Below the pieces are notes generated by a model. The model did no database searches and was not told where the DNA came from. It saw only the letters and a list, made by a program, of their open reading frames with translations. Positions 1 through 8,440 of a DNA stretch of 64,000 nt are shown here, piece by piece; the stretch's first letter is position 1, and every line of letters starts with the position of its first letter. Source of the stretch: Bradyrhizobium sp. CSA207. GTDB lineage: Bacteria > Pseudomonadota > Alphaproteobacteria > Rhizobiales > Xanthobacteraceae. A program made the translations under genes and the position numbers. Location: assembly GCF_029051685.1 (NCBI RefSeq), contig NZ_JAACFT010000027.1, positions 1 to 64,000 on the forward strand, read 5' to 3'.

Positions 1-237
1 TTCTACGACATCCTCTTCCTGGGCGAGCTGCCGGATGGCCGACGGGTCGAGGCGGTAGTCACGGGCGACCGCGATCCGGGCTATGGCTCGACCAGCAAGA
101 TGATCGCCGAAAGCGCTCTCTGCCTCGCGCGCGACGTGCAGGGCGAGGGCGGCGCCTGGACACCGGGCGCGATGATGGGTCCGGCGTTGCGTAAGCGTCT
201 AAAGGAGCGCGCCGGCCTCACCTTCAGCGCGCGTTGA
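1..237 (+). CDS. Saccharopine dehydrogenase-like / trans-acting enoyl reductase family protein, C-terminal part
   Basis: The window opens inside this gene; the last 78 codons are read in frame 1 and end in TGA. The tail carries VTGDRDPGYGSTSKM, then GGAWTPGAMMG and GLTF near the end, which is the usual C-terminus of NAD(P)-binding saccharopine-dehydrogenase-like proteins, a family that includes trans-acting enoyl reductases. The Rossmann part lies outside the window, so the substrate cannot be told. Family assignment is by recognition of this tail; the precise function is unknown. Confidence 0.75.
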   Translation, partial: FYDILFLGELPDGRRVEAVVTGDRDPGYGSTSKMIAESALCLARDVQGEGGAWTPGAMMGPALRKRLKERAGLTFSAR

Positions 238-419
238 GGTAACGCTCCGAACTGCAGCGGCGTGGTGGATTACGTTCGTCACCAACGAAAGCGCGGCTTG
301 GCGTGCGCCAGCCTCAAATCCGGTTCAATGGCCGCTTCCGGCCCGTTTGAGATATCCCCTCTGGCTCTGAGAATGTCCAATTGTCGGGACAGCGACGAGC
401 TCCATCGCAAGGTTGCACG

Positions 420-1691
420 ATGAAGAAGGTAATCAACTCAGCACTGTCGCGCCGCCACTTTTTGCGGCTCACGTCAATGGCCACGGCGTCAGCTCTGACT
501 CCAACGGTGTTGTGGGCCGAGCAGCAAGAAGCAGCGGATTCGGCCACATCCCAGGTCGTGCCCGCACGCATCGCCACGTTCGAGGAGGTATGGCGCACCG
601 TGCGAGACCGGTTCTACGATCCGCACCTACACGGGCTCGATTGGTCGGCGGTCCGGGACCATTACTTGCCGGACGCCACGCGGGCGAGTTCCGAAGAGGC
701 GCTGGCCGGCGTCATTAATAGCATGCTCTCTGAGCTGCATGCTTCGCACACCCGCTACTACACACCGTACGAACCAGAGTACTACCAGCTTTCCGATATC
801 TTTGCTGGTGCGTTAAGGCGGCGCCGACTGGAACGCGCTTTTCCGAGTGGCCGTATCTCCTATCCCGGCATTGGCGTCCTCTCGCGTCTCGACATGCAGG
901 GCCACAGCGCGATTACCGGTGTTATAGAAGGCACGCCGGCCCAACAAGCCGGCCTGCTCGCTGGCGATGTGATTGTCTTCGCCGACGGTGCACCGTTTCA
1001 GCCGGTCCAGTCATTCCGTGGCAAGGTCGGCAAGGAGGTTGTGCTGGGGCTGCGTCGTACCGGCGCGTTTATGCAAATATCGGTTACTCCGGTCGAAATT
1101 GAGCCCAACAAAATGTTCTTGGACGGCTTGAAGGCCAGCGCCCGTATAATACCGGCCAACGGCCGAAGCATCGGCTATGTTCATGTCTGGTGCTACGCTG
1201 GCTCCGTGTATCAGCGGACGCTCGAGCATCTTCTATCGCACAGTCCCTTGAACGGCGCCGACGCGCTGATCTGGGACTTGCGCGACGGCTGGGGCGGCGC
1301 GATCCCCGGGTATCTTGATTTGTTCAACACGCGAGCGCCGACGACGCAGGTCACTGATCGCAATGGCGCCAGCGAACTCGACAACGTGAAGTGGCGCAAG
1401 CCTGTCGCCATGCTTGTCAACGGTGGCACCCGCAGCGGCAAGGAGATCCTTGCCTATGGCTTCAAAAAATATCGGCTTGGCGAGGTCATCGGTAGCCGGA
1501 CCGAGGGAGCTGTCCTCGCTGCGACGGCATTTCTCATTGAGGGCGGCCTGCTGTTGCTCGCGGTCGGAGACGTGCAGGTCGACGGCGAGCGGCTGGAAGG
1601 CGTTGGCGTGGCACCCACGATCGAGGTCCAAGCTGACCCGGCCTCCGATCCTCAACTCAATCGTGCAATCGCAGTCCTATCCGTGGCCTGA
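420..1691 (+). CDS. Tat-exported S41 family peptidase with PDZ domain
   Basis: Predicted periplasmic serine peptidase of 423 aa. I start at ATG 420 rather than the upstream in-frame ATG at 381, because it puts the twin-arginine motif SRRHFLRL within the first 20 residues. A PDZ domain spans about residues 150-230 (GVIEGTPAQQAGLLAGD), followed by an S41 catalytic domain with LIWDLRDGWGG and NGGTRSGKE, whose serine (about 339) is the likely nucleophile. Where CtpA-type enzymes carry the catalytic lysine in TxGKG, this protein reads SRTEGAV, so the lysine is missing. It does have LHASHTRYY near residue 110, hinting at the histidine-containing arrangement of tricorn-like S41 members. It stands alone between an upstream reductase and an IS30 remnant. 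Confidence 0.85.
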   Translation: MKKVINSALSRRHFLRLTSMATASALTPTVLWAEQQEAADSATSQVVPARIATFEEVWRTVRDRFYDPHLHGLDWSAVRDHYLPDATRASSEEALAGVINSMLSELHASHTRYYTPYEPEYYQLSDIFAGALRRRRLERAFPSGRISYPGIGVLSRLDMQGHSAITGVIEGTPAQQAGLLAGDVIVFADGAPFQPVQSFRGKVGKEVVLGLRRTGAFMQISVTPVEIEPNKMFLDGLKASARIIPANGRSIGYVHVWCYAGSVYQRTLEHLLSHSPLNGADALIWDLRDGWGGAIPGYLDLFNTRAPTTQVTDRNGASELDNVKWRKPVAMLVNGGTRSGKEILAYGFKKYRLGEVIGSRTEGAVLAATAFLIEGGLLLLAVGDVQVDGERLEGVGVAPTIEVQADPASDPQLNRAIAVLSVA

Positions 1692-1870
1692 TCCTCGGGA
1701 GGCAGCCCTGCTAGCTCTGACCCTGATCCGCGAGGATCGGACGCCACAAGTGAAATGCTGCGTTTCTTGCTGGGGCATTCGCTCCCACGGCAGCCAGGTT
1801 AGAGTTAGTCCGCTCGTGGGCCCCTCTGAGACGTTCGGGGCCAGCCGAATGTCCGGTTTGCGCGGCGGGT

Positions 1871-2140
1871 TCAACTGATGGCCTCAACACATTCTGCGAA
1901 CCTCTCAGCTGGGGTCTGATAGAGCAAGGCCTTTCGCGGCCTTTCATTGAGCTGTCTTGCGATCGCGCTGAGCTTGGCCTGGCTGTACAGGGACAGATCG
2001 GTGCCACGAGGAAGATATTGACGCAGCAATCTGTTGGTGTTTTCGTTTGACCCGCGCTGCCGGGGACAGCGAGGATCACAGAAGTAGACGTCGACCTCGG
2101 TGGCCAATGTCAGGCGCTGATGATCGGCGAGCTCTATTGG
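1871..2140 (-). pseudogene. IS30-family transposase remnant (C-terminal catalytic part)
   Basis: The last ~90 residues of an IS30 transposase are recognisable: VYFCDPRCPRQRGSNENTN followed by LLRQYLPRGTDLS and LNERPRKALLYQTPAERF, including the final E of the DDE triad in the NEN context. Similarity stops near residue 22 of the open frame, around base 2137, and the N-terminal DNA-binding region is absent. No inverted repeat could be identified with certainty. It is a dead fragment next to the broken pdh operon, and shows that this interval has been hit by insertion and deletion. Confidence 0.85.
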
Positions 2141-2223
2141 GCAAGCTTCGGCAGGCACATGGATGCGATGCGCGGCATGTTGGAAGACATGAACCGGCAA
2201 TCAAGCGGGCGTTAGATTGCCGT

Positions 2224-2442
2224 TCACCCGTGCGTGAAGTCGCCAGGCTTCAATCCGAGCGCTTTCACAGCGGCCTCCGGAAGCGGTCCCCACGCTTCCA
2301 CCTTTTCGTTCGGGGCCATCATCGCAGCGATAATCGCCGCGGCGGTTTCCGGATCCCTTTCCGCCACGAAATAGACCGAGCGAACGGGTGGACCGCCGCC
2401 TAACGGCTGAGTTGTTACCAGGACAACCTGACCATTTGCCAT
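2224..2442 (-). CDS. Conserved hypothetical protein (72 aa)
   Basis: A small soluble protein starting MANGQVVLVTTQP and ending LKPGDFTHG. It has no signal peptide, membrane segment or motif I can name. The composition is that of a real gene (alternating beta/helix, SVYFVAERDPETAAAIIAAMM), and it has a clean ATG. It lies between the IS30 remnant and the pdh pseudogenes and reads in the opposite direction to the latter. Function unknown. Confidence 0.6.
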   Translation of the reverse strand: MANGQVVLVTTQPLGGGPPVRSVYFVAERDPETAAAIIAAMMAPNEKVEAWGPLPEAAVKALGLKPGDFTHG

Positions 2443-2603
2443 GCTTCAATATAACACCGCCGCAGTGCCGCTTCCATGATCGCGTAACCCCGCAGGGCGG
2501 CAATGGCGCACACCAAGTCAAACGCGCCATGGTCTTGCATCGTCCTGGCGTCACCACCAAATGGCACAGTCATGGGAGGCACAATCGCTCGAGGAGCGAG
2601 AAC

Positions 2604-2974
2604 GTGGCCAGCAAAAAACTGCCAACCCAGGGTCTCCCGGTGATCGCCCGCTTCGAGGTATGCCACCGCAATTACCTCGCGCCAGACGGCTCCATCGACC
2701 GCCCGCTCCCTGCCTTCGCCTCCGATGCCAACCTGCTTGCAGCGCTTTACCGGTCGATGGTGCTCCTGCGCCTGTTCGACCGGAAGGCTGTTGCATTGCA
2801 GCGCACCGGGCGGCTCGGAACCTATGCCGTTTCGCTCGGCCAGGAGGCGGTATCGGTCGGAGTAGCCAGTGCGATGCGAGATGAAGACGTACTGCTGCCC
2901 TCCTATCGCGACAACGGCGCGCTGCTTTGGCGTGGCGTCAAACTGGAGGAGATCCTGCTGTTCTGGGGCGGCGA
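2604..2974 (+). pseudogene. Pyruvate/2-oxoacid dehydrogenase E1 alpha subunit, N-terminal fragment
   Basis: A GTG at 2604 preceded by GAGCGAG opens a frame with the N-terminal third of a thiamine-diphosphate dehydrogenase alpha subunit: LYRSMVLLRLFDRKAVALQ, GRLGTYAVSLGQEAVSVG, and LPSYRDNGALLWRGV. Similarity breaks off just after LFWGG, before the ThDP-binding part. From about 2975 another frame takes over with the end of the beta subunit. The open frame itself runs on to 3044 with unrelated sequence. The gene cannot make a working E1. Confidence 0.85.
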
Positions 2975-3076
2975 GGCTACGACACGGTCATCCCTATGGC
3001 GCGGCTTGAGCAACACAACATGCCTTCGGTCGGGCGCATCGTGACCTCAGCCCGAAAGGCGTGCCAGTTCAACTGA
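2975..3076 (+). pseudogene. 2-oxoacid dehydrogenase E1 beta subunit, C-terminal scrap
   Basis: In the +2 frame, directly after the E1 alpha similarity ends, 33 codons read GYDTVIPMARLEQHNMPSV and then GRIVTSARKA before TGA. This is the usual end of E1 beta subunits (TGYDTV...LE...PSV.RI). A single internal deletion, probably around 1.5-2 kb in an ancestral pdhAB order, would explain the out-of-frame joining of alpha and beta. The size of the loss is inference. Confidence 0.75.
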
Positions 3077-3096
3077 ACTGCAACGGACCTTGCCCC

Positions 3097-4143
3097 ATGC
3101 GCCACTTCATGTTGCCGGATCTTGGAGAAGGCCTTGAAGAGGCGGAGATCGTCACCTGGTACGTCAACGAAGGCGATCATGTTGTCACCGATCAGCCGCT
3201 CGTTTCGGTGGAGACCGACAAGGCGGTCGTCGAGATACCGTCGCCGTCGAGCGGACGTATCGCACGCCTGTTCGGCGCCAAGGGAGATATCGTGAGGGTC
3301 GGCGCGCCGCTCGTCGAGTTTTCCGAGGGCGCCGAGCAGGACACCGGCACAATTGTCGGCGAGCTTGGCAGCGACGAACATCCACCGGCGGGGATCGCGA
3401 CCGGCCGGACAGGTGTTTCCCGCGGTGCGCACACTGGCGCGCAAGCTCGACGTCGATCTTCGACTCGTTGAGGGGACCGGCCCCGGCGGCAGCATCACTC
3501 GCGCCGATGTCGAACGGGCGGCGAAGCGTATGTCGCAGACCGGCCCTGCCGAACCGCTGCGCGGTTTGCGCCGCGCGATGGCCCAACGCATGACGGCGGC
3601 CCATGCCGAAATCGTCCCCGCCACAGTGACGGATGAAGCCGACATCGACGATTGGCGACAGGGCGAGGACGTGACAATCCGGCTGGTGCGCGCCATCGCT
3701 TCTGCCTGCAAAGCAGAGCCCGCGCTCAACGCCTGGTATCATTCCGGCAGTGGAGAACGGTGCCTGATCGGGCGCGTCGATCCGGCATCGCCGTCGATAC
3801 GGAAGGCGGCCTCATCGTTCCCGTGCTGCGCAACATAGCGGAGCGGAGCGTCCCGGACCTGCGGAGCGGACTAGACCGGTTGCGGGCCGACGCGATCGCC
3901 CGCTCGAACCCTCCGGAAGAGCTGCGCGGCGCGACGATCACGTTGTCGAATTTCGGGATGATCGGAGGCCGGTTTGCCAATCTGGTAATCGTGCCGCCGC
4001 AAGCGGCAATCGTGGGTGCCGGCCGGATTTCGGAGCGGGCGGTCGCGCATCACGGCCAGCCCGCAGTGAGGCGCATGCTGCCGCTGTCGCTCACCTTTGA
4101 CCACCGCGTGGTGACGGGCGGTGAGGCCGCTCGCTGCCGCTGA
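3097..4143 (+). pseudogene. Dihydrolipoamide acyltransferase (E2) with several frameshifts
   Basis: ATG 3097 starts an E2: MRHFMLPDLGEGLEEAEIV, lipoyl-lysine motif VETDKAVVEIPSP. The reading then moves to another frame near 3400-3420, where the E3/E1-binding domain appears (AVRTLARKLDVDL, EGTGPGGSITRADVERA). It moves back near 3780 (SGIAVDTEGGLIVPVLRN). It ends early after LTFDHRVVTGGEAAR at about 4130, where a third shift would give MNAVVDKLES. All E2 domains are present in order but cannot be translated as one chain. No E3 gene follows. Together with the E1 fragments it is a decaying pyruvate- or acetoin-dehydrogenase-type operon. Confidence 0.85.
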
Positions 4144-4724
4144 TGAATGCCGTCGTCGACAAGTTGGAGTCCACCCTACTCCAGAGGTTCAAACACCAAT
4201 CCTTGAGAAGCAGCGTCAGCACTCCTGTAAGGATTCAAAATAACGAAAAACCTGTCGGATCACCGGAGTTGCCTGATGCCCGGTGAAGGGACGACACGTT
4301 TCCAGTTCCGACAATTGAGATTGTTTCGTCAGCACTCGACGAACTCCCCTGCGCTCCGAAATTGATGTCGTGCACGTCGCTGGGGCGGCCTTATCCACTT
4401 CAGGAGGCCTTCTCACATAGGCTGTGATGAGATTTTTCTTGATCTCCCGGTGCACACGTCGTGCACACACCGCCTTCTAACCGATTGAAATACTTTAACT
4501 CTCGTTCCAATCCATCATCGGAGCCACAGAAAATTTTCAGTCTAAGTCATTCATTTTACGAAGATATCTTCGTTCCTATCGATCCTCTGCGTTGTCGGAC
4601 CGATTGAGAAATCTGGTTTGACCAAGCTTCCACTGTTTGCCTCTTCTAGGACCACACGTGTATGAATTGGAAGCGGAAATCGCTTCTTCGGATTATCAGT
4701 TTTTGCGTGCCATAAAATATCAGA
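4144..4724. other. Intergenic stretch with no convincing gene
   Basis: This 580-base interval is less GC-rich than its flanks and has no open frame with protein-like composition. It separates the broken E2 gene from the convergent YeeE/YedE gene. The only clear structure is a perfect 16-base palindrome, listed separately. There is also a TCGTGCACA repeat pair near 4370-4465 that I could not assign. Confidence 0.5.
4558..4573. repeat. Perfect 16-base palindrome
   Basis: ACGAAGATATCTTCGT reads the same on both strands. It lies in the gene-free interval, about 150 bases beyond the end of the YeeE/YedE gene. No gene starts nearby, so an operator role is only a guess. Confidence 0.5.
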
Positions 4725-5816
4725 TCACGCGCCCGTTGCGGGCGAGCCAGCGGCCTGTCGTGATTGCGGCGTGCCGGCACGGTCGACGAAGAGGTCGGTG
4801 AGCCCAGCCCCGAGCCACATGCCGCCGAGCACGAGCCAGGCGGTGAGTGCGAATACCGAGGCGCCGGTCACGCCCGCGCCGACCGCGCAGCCGCCGGCGA
4901 GCATCGCGCCGAAACCCATCAGCACCGCGCCGAGCAGATAGCGCCGCATGCCGAGCCCGTCGAAAAACCCCTCGAGCTTCAGCTCATGCGCGCTTGCCGC
5001 GGCGACGAACGAGCCAAGGAACACGCCGGGAATGATGCCGAGGTCGAAGCCGAGCCGGAGCTGCGAGCTGTTCAAGACCAGCATCAGCAATTCGGCCGAC
5101 GGTCCGCTGAAGGTGAGGCTTTTCAGCGTCACCGGTGCGAAGGAGGCCTGCAACAGCTGGTAGGTGAAGAGCCACCCGGCGACGACGGCCACGCCCGTCG
5201 CCAGCGCGGCGAGGATCAGCCGGCGCGGCAAATGGCTGCGAAAAGCGAAGGCGAGCCCCGCGATCAGCCAGAGTCCACCGAAAGCGAGCTTCTCGGGCGT
5301 GCCGCCGCCGAACACCACCATGATGTCGCGCGACGGCCCGCCGTCGACAAGCCACAGGTTGGTCACCCACTCGCGCGCGGGCGACGCCAGGCCGCGATAG
5401 GAAGCCTGCGCCGTCACCGCAAACACCAGGCCCGACAGCAGCGCCCTGAGATTGCCGTTGGCCGAGAGGACGAGCAGCCGGCTGGCACAGCCGCGGGCCA
5501 GGATCATGCCGCAGCCGAACATCATGCCGCCCACGAGCGCACCGGAGATGCTGCCCTGCTGCGCGAGCTGGCGCGCCTCGGAGATGTCGAGCAGACCGAG
5601 CGCGACAAAAGCCTGCGTGCCCACCAGCGCCGCGGCAAAGGTCAGGAGCCAGACCGCAAGGCGCGGGCCGCCTTCGCCGCGGGAGAACTCGACGGCCGCG
5701 GCGCGCAGGCAGAACCGGCTGCGCTGGGCGAAGAATCCAAAGACGCCGCCAACCAGGAGGCCGCCGAGCCACGACAGGCGGTCTTCCCCCAGGAGATCGA
5801 TGAGTATCGTCAGCAC
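4725..5816 (-). CDS. YeeE/YedE family sulfur-compound transporter
   Basis: An integral membrane protein of 363 aa, starting at GTG 5816, with about nine hydrophobic segments. It has the YeeE/YedE signatures GCGMILARGCASR and GGCAVGAG, whose cysteines in this family pass thiosulfate or sulfane sulfur across the inner membrane. The N-terminus includes FGFFAQRSRFCLRAA, another conserved cysteine motif. It is the last gene of the minus-strand sox run, 100 bases downstream of a DsrE-like gene. A second, divergent family member is soxT at 16686. Role as importer or exporter of reduced sulfur is inferred from family and location. Confidence 0.88.
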   Translation of the reverse strand: MLTILIDLLGEDRLSWLGGLLVGGVFGFFAQRSRFCLRAAAVEFSRGEGGPRLAVWLLTFAAALVGTQAFVALGLLDISEARQLAQQGSISGALVGGMMFGCGMILARGCASRLLVLSANGNLRALLSGLVFAVTAQASYRGLASPAREWVTNLWLVDGGPSRDIMVVFGGGTPEKLAFGGLWLIAGLAFAFRSHLPRRLILAALATGVAVVAGWLFTYQLLQASFAPVTLKSLTFSGPSAELLMLVLNSSQLRLGFDLGIIPGVFLGSFVAAASAHELKLEGFFDGLGMRRYLLGAVLMGFGAMLAGGCAVGAGVTGASVFALTAWLVLGGMWLGAGLTDLFVDRAGTPQSRQAAGSPATGA

Positions 5817-5916
5817 GGCCGCCTCAGTGTTCCTTTGAGGCCTGCCACTCTATCGCTCGCTGCAGCTGCGCCATATGAGCCAAATCAAGGCTCGGCCGCA
5901 TCGGCGCCACGCCTGC

Positions 5917-6360
5917 TCAGGGCCGCAGATAGGCATATCCCTGCTGTTGCAGCTCGGCGAGCCGCACCACGCCGCCCTTCTCGGCTACCACGAAGCCGGG
6001 CGTGAGGTCGTCGAGCTTGACCCCCTGCGCCTTCATGGTGTTGGCGGAGGCATCAAATCCGACGCCGGCGTCGGCGAGCTTCTTCATCGTCGCAACGATG
6101 TGATCTTCGGCGGCGAGCGCGTGGAAGGCGCGAAGCGCCGGCCCATGCACGACCAGCCTGATATCGGCCTTGCCGGGGCCACCAACGCCATCGACATGGT
6201 TCTGGAGGTTGCCCAGAACGAAGACGACGCGATCGGCATCGGCGAGGTGATAGACGACGCGCTGCCGCGCGGGCGTCTCGGTTGCCGCGGACGCCTGGCG
6301 CACCGCGAAGGCACCAAATAGTCCGGCAAGGCCCGCGCGAAGCATGGATCGACGCTGCAT
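5917..6360 (-). CDS. Exported DsrE-like protein lacking the conserved cysteine
   Basis: A 147-aa protein with an N-terminal export signal (MQRRSMLRAGLAGLFGAFA, Tat-like) and a DsrE/F-type fold (VVYHLADADRVVFVLGNLQNH, then IRLVVHGPAL). DsrE-type sulfur carriers often have a cysteine just before an NT(L/M) motif. Here the matching place reads FDASANTMKAQG and the whole protein has no cysteine, so it cannot carry persulfide in the usual way. It lies 9 bases downstream of the hydrolase gene, in the same operon as soxCD. The function is likely structural or ligand-binding; this is inference. Confidence 0.8.
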   Translation of the reverse strand: MQRRSMLRAGLAGLFGAFAVRQASAATETPARQRVVYHLADADRVVFVLGNLQNHVDGVGGPGKADIRLVVHGPALRAFHALAAEDHIVATMKKLADAGVGFDASANTMKAQGVKLDDLTPGFVVAEKGGVVRLAELQQQGYAYLRP

Positions 6361-6369
6361 GGTCCCCTC

Positions 6370-7275
6370 CTATCGTGTCTGCTTGATGAACTCGGCGATG
6401 CGGTCGGCGACGTCTTCCGCAAACAGATCGCGGAAGAAATGATCGGCATCCTCGATCTTGTCGAGCTGCACCCTGCCCCTGCTCGCACCGGCAAGCGAAG
6501 CGAAGGCTGCTGCCACGTCGGGCACAACGGTATCCTTGGTCGCGGCGAGCACCAGCACCGGCAGATTCACGCGCGCCACCAGCGCGGCCGTATCCTGGCC
6601 GGCATCGGGACCGTAAAACGACGCAAGAGCCCGCGCGGTGACCACGGCATTGCGACAATAGATGAAGCCGGGTACGTCCATCCACTCCCCGCCGCGGCCC
6701 GCCGCGACCGCCTTGGTCGCCAGCTCCAGAAACGGCTCGAGCGGCTTGCCATAGGTCTTGGCGTAGGAGGCGCGCAAATCGGCCTCGGCTCTCGCGGTCA
6801 GCGGCGCCAGCAGCACCGCACCGGCCACTGGCGGGGTTTCGCTTGCTGCGAGATACCGCGCGACCTGGTTGCTGCCGCGCGAATGGCCGAACGCAAAGAC
6901 GAGCCGGGACATGCCCCTCGCCCGCGCGACCCAGGCACCGATCTCGACAACCGCATCGTCAACGACATAGTCGTGCCGCGCCCCGCACTCATACATGCCC
7001 TTGCGGCGGTCGAGCCCCAGCGACAGCGTATGGGCGAGCGAAGCGATGCCGCGCTGCTCAAGCGCCTTCGCGACGCCCTGGACGACTTCCATGTCCTTGT
7101 GGGCGAGCGTGCCGTGGGTCATCACGACGAGCGGCGTATCCGGTCCCATCGAGGCAGGTGTGCGCAGTGTCGCGAGGGTCGTGCGGCCGCCGACCGACAG
7201 TTCGAGCTCCTGCTCGGCCGCGCCGGCGGGCGGAGCGAGAACGAGCAAGATAACCAATCCCATCAACCATCGCAT
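6370..7275 (-). CDS. Exported alpha/beta hydrolase of the sox operon
   Basis: A 301-aa protein starting MRWLMGLVILLVLAPPAGAA, a Sec signal peptide, so it acts outside the cytoplasm. I chose ATG 7275 because the longer open frame lacks a signal and overlaps the next gene. The nucleophile elbow is FGHSRGSNQ, the oxyanion region VVMTHGTLAHKD, and the likely catalytic acid and histidine are in AATKDTVVPD and EDADHFF. It sits between two DsrE-like genes in a tail of the sox operon. The substrate is unknown; a sulfur thioester or ester intermediate is possible but unsupported. Confidence 0.8.
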   Translation of the reverse strand: MRWLMGLVILLVLAPPAGAAEQELELSVGGRTTLATLRTPASMGPDTPLVVMTHGTLAHKDMEVVQGVAKALEQRGIASLAHTLSLGLDRRKGMYECGARHDYVVDDAVVEIGAWVARARGMSRLVFAFGHSRGSNQVARYLAASETPPVAGAVLLAPLTARAEADLRASYAKTYGKPLEPFLELATKAVAAGRGGEWMDVPGFIYCRNAVVTARALASFYGPDAGQDTAALVARVNLPVLVLAATKDTVVPDVAAAFASLAGASRGRVQLDKIEDADHFFRDLFAEDVADRIAEFIKQTR

Positions 7276-7289
7276 CGACGGCTCTCTCC

Positions 7290-7751
7290 TTACGGTCGGA
7301 CAATCGTCCAGCTCTTTTCCGCAAGATCCATCAGTGCGGCAACACCAACCTGGGTGACGCTGATGCCCTCGATCAGCGGCGGTCGCCTGCCTTCCTTCAC
7401 CGCAAGCGTCTCCAGGGTATTGCCGCAGGCGATGAAGTTCACGTTGGGCATCGATTTCAGGAAATTCAACAGGCGCTCCTTCACCGGCGAGCGGTCGTCG
7501 AGCAGCATCTCGAGGCCGCCATTGAAGGCAACCACCACGATCTCGACGTCGTCGCCCTGCCCGGAATAATGCCGCGAGACGTTCGCCGCAACATCGAGGA
7601 TGGCGCGCATCTTGGCCGGGTCGTCGTCGCTGATCTGCAGCGCGAGCCTGTGCGGGGCGGCCGCCCGGGACGGGGCGGCCAGACATGTCACGATGAAGGC
7701 GGCAGCGAACAAACTGCGAAGCAACCCACGGCGGCTCGCCCGGCGGATCAC
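7290..7751 (-). CDS. Exported DsrE-family sulfur-carrier-like protein
   Basis: A 153-aa protein with a twin-arginine-like start (RRASRRGLLRSLFAAAF) and a DsrE fold: LALQISDDDPAKM, VEIVVVAFNGGLEML, and the conserved cysteine motif FIACGNTLE. The start is GTG 7751 and overlaps the soxD stop by four bases (GTGA), which indicates translational coupling. With its cysteine intact it could accept sulfane sulfur from the periplasmic Sox system. Compare the cysteine-less relative at 5917. Role inferred from operon position. Confidence 0.83.
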   Translation of the reverse strand: MIRRASRRGLLRSLFAAAFIVTCLAAPSRAAAPHRLALQISDDDPAKMRAILDVAANVSRHYSGQGDDVEIVVVAFNGGLEMLLDDRSPVKERLLNFLKSMPNVNFIACGNTLETLAVKEGRRPPLIEGISVTQVGVAALMDLAEKSWTIVRP

Positions 7752-8440
7752 TCCACGCCCCGCGACTTTCCGTCTTTGGTATCCTCAGGGGTCACGTCGA
7801 TGACGGCAGCGCGTGCGGTGATCTTCACCGGCGCGATGCAATCCTTCATGCAGGGGTCCCTCTGCCAGAACGATTTCTCGCTCGTCGCCCGATCGTCCAT
7901 CACAAAGCCCTGCTCGTTCGGCATCTTGATCGTGGCAAGGTTCTTGTTGGTCAGCTCGAAATTCTGGTCGGTGACAACGTCGTTCAGGTACAGGACGTAG
8001 GCAACCAGCGCATAATACTCGTTGACCGAGAGCGACTCCGCATTGCCGTAAGGCATGGCGTGACGGACGTAGTCGAACACGGTCGAAGCGTAGGGCCAGT
8101 ACGAGCCCACCGTCTTGACCGGATTGTCTGATGTCAGCGAGCCCTTGCCACCCGCCAGCACTGGCCAGCGGCCGTTACCCTCGCCGAACTCGCCGTGGCA
8201 GGTCGAGCAGTTGTCCATGAAAAGCTTTTCGCCCTGGGCGACCGTGCCCTTGCCGTCCGGCAGGCCCTGGCCGTCGGGCCGCACGTCGATATCCCAGCCG
8301 CGGATTTCGTCCGCGGTCGGCGCGCGTCCGATGTGATAGCGGGGACCGCTCTTGGCGTCCGCTTTCTGTTGCGTGAGCGCCGGTGCGCTCATCGCGCACA
8401 GGAGCAGTGCCACTGCGACGAACTTAAGCGACTTCGACAT
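7748..8440 (-). CDS. soxD: SoxD, cytochrome c subunit of sulfur dehydrogenase
   Basis: A 230-aa secreted cytochrome c. I start at ATG 8440, giving MSKSLKFVAVALLLCAMSA as signal peptide, 17 bases inside the end of soxC. It has a single haem motif, CSTCH, after GTVAQGEKLFMDN, and the SoxD-type lead GRAPTADEIRGWDIDVRPDG. Paracoccus SoxD is longer with two haems; this is the short one-haem form. SoxD accepts electrons from the SoxC molybdenum centre during oxidation of the SoxY-bound sulfane sulfur. Confidence 0.9.
   Translation of the reverse strand: MSKSLKFVAVALLLCAMSAPALTQQKADAKSGPRYHIGRAPTADEIRGWDIDVRPDGQGLPDGKGTVAQGEKLFMDNCSTCHGEFGEGNGRWPVLAGGKGSLTSDNPVKTVGSYWPYASTVFDYVRHAMPYGNAESLSVNEYYALVAYVLYLNDVVTDQNFELTNKNLATIKMPNEQGFVMDDRATSEKSFWQRDPCMKDCIAPVKITARAAVIDVTPEDTKDGKSRGVE

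Noticed and set aside
2138..2220. Plus-strand frame reading MIGELYWASFGRHMDAMRGM near the IS30 remnant
   Set aside because: It looks mildly protein-like but is short, partly antisense to the transposase remnant, and no family is recognised.
4216..4470. 84-codon minus-strand frame
   Set aside because: No ribosome site, no protein-like pattern; the interval looks noncoding.
4764..6005. 413-codon plus-strand open frame
   Set aside because: It is antisense to the YeeE/YedE gene; its translation is low-complexity, rich in Arg, Glu and Ala, without any domain.
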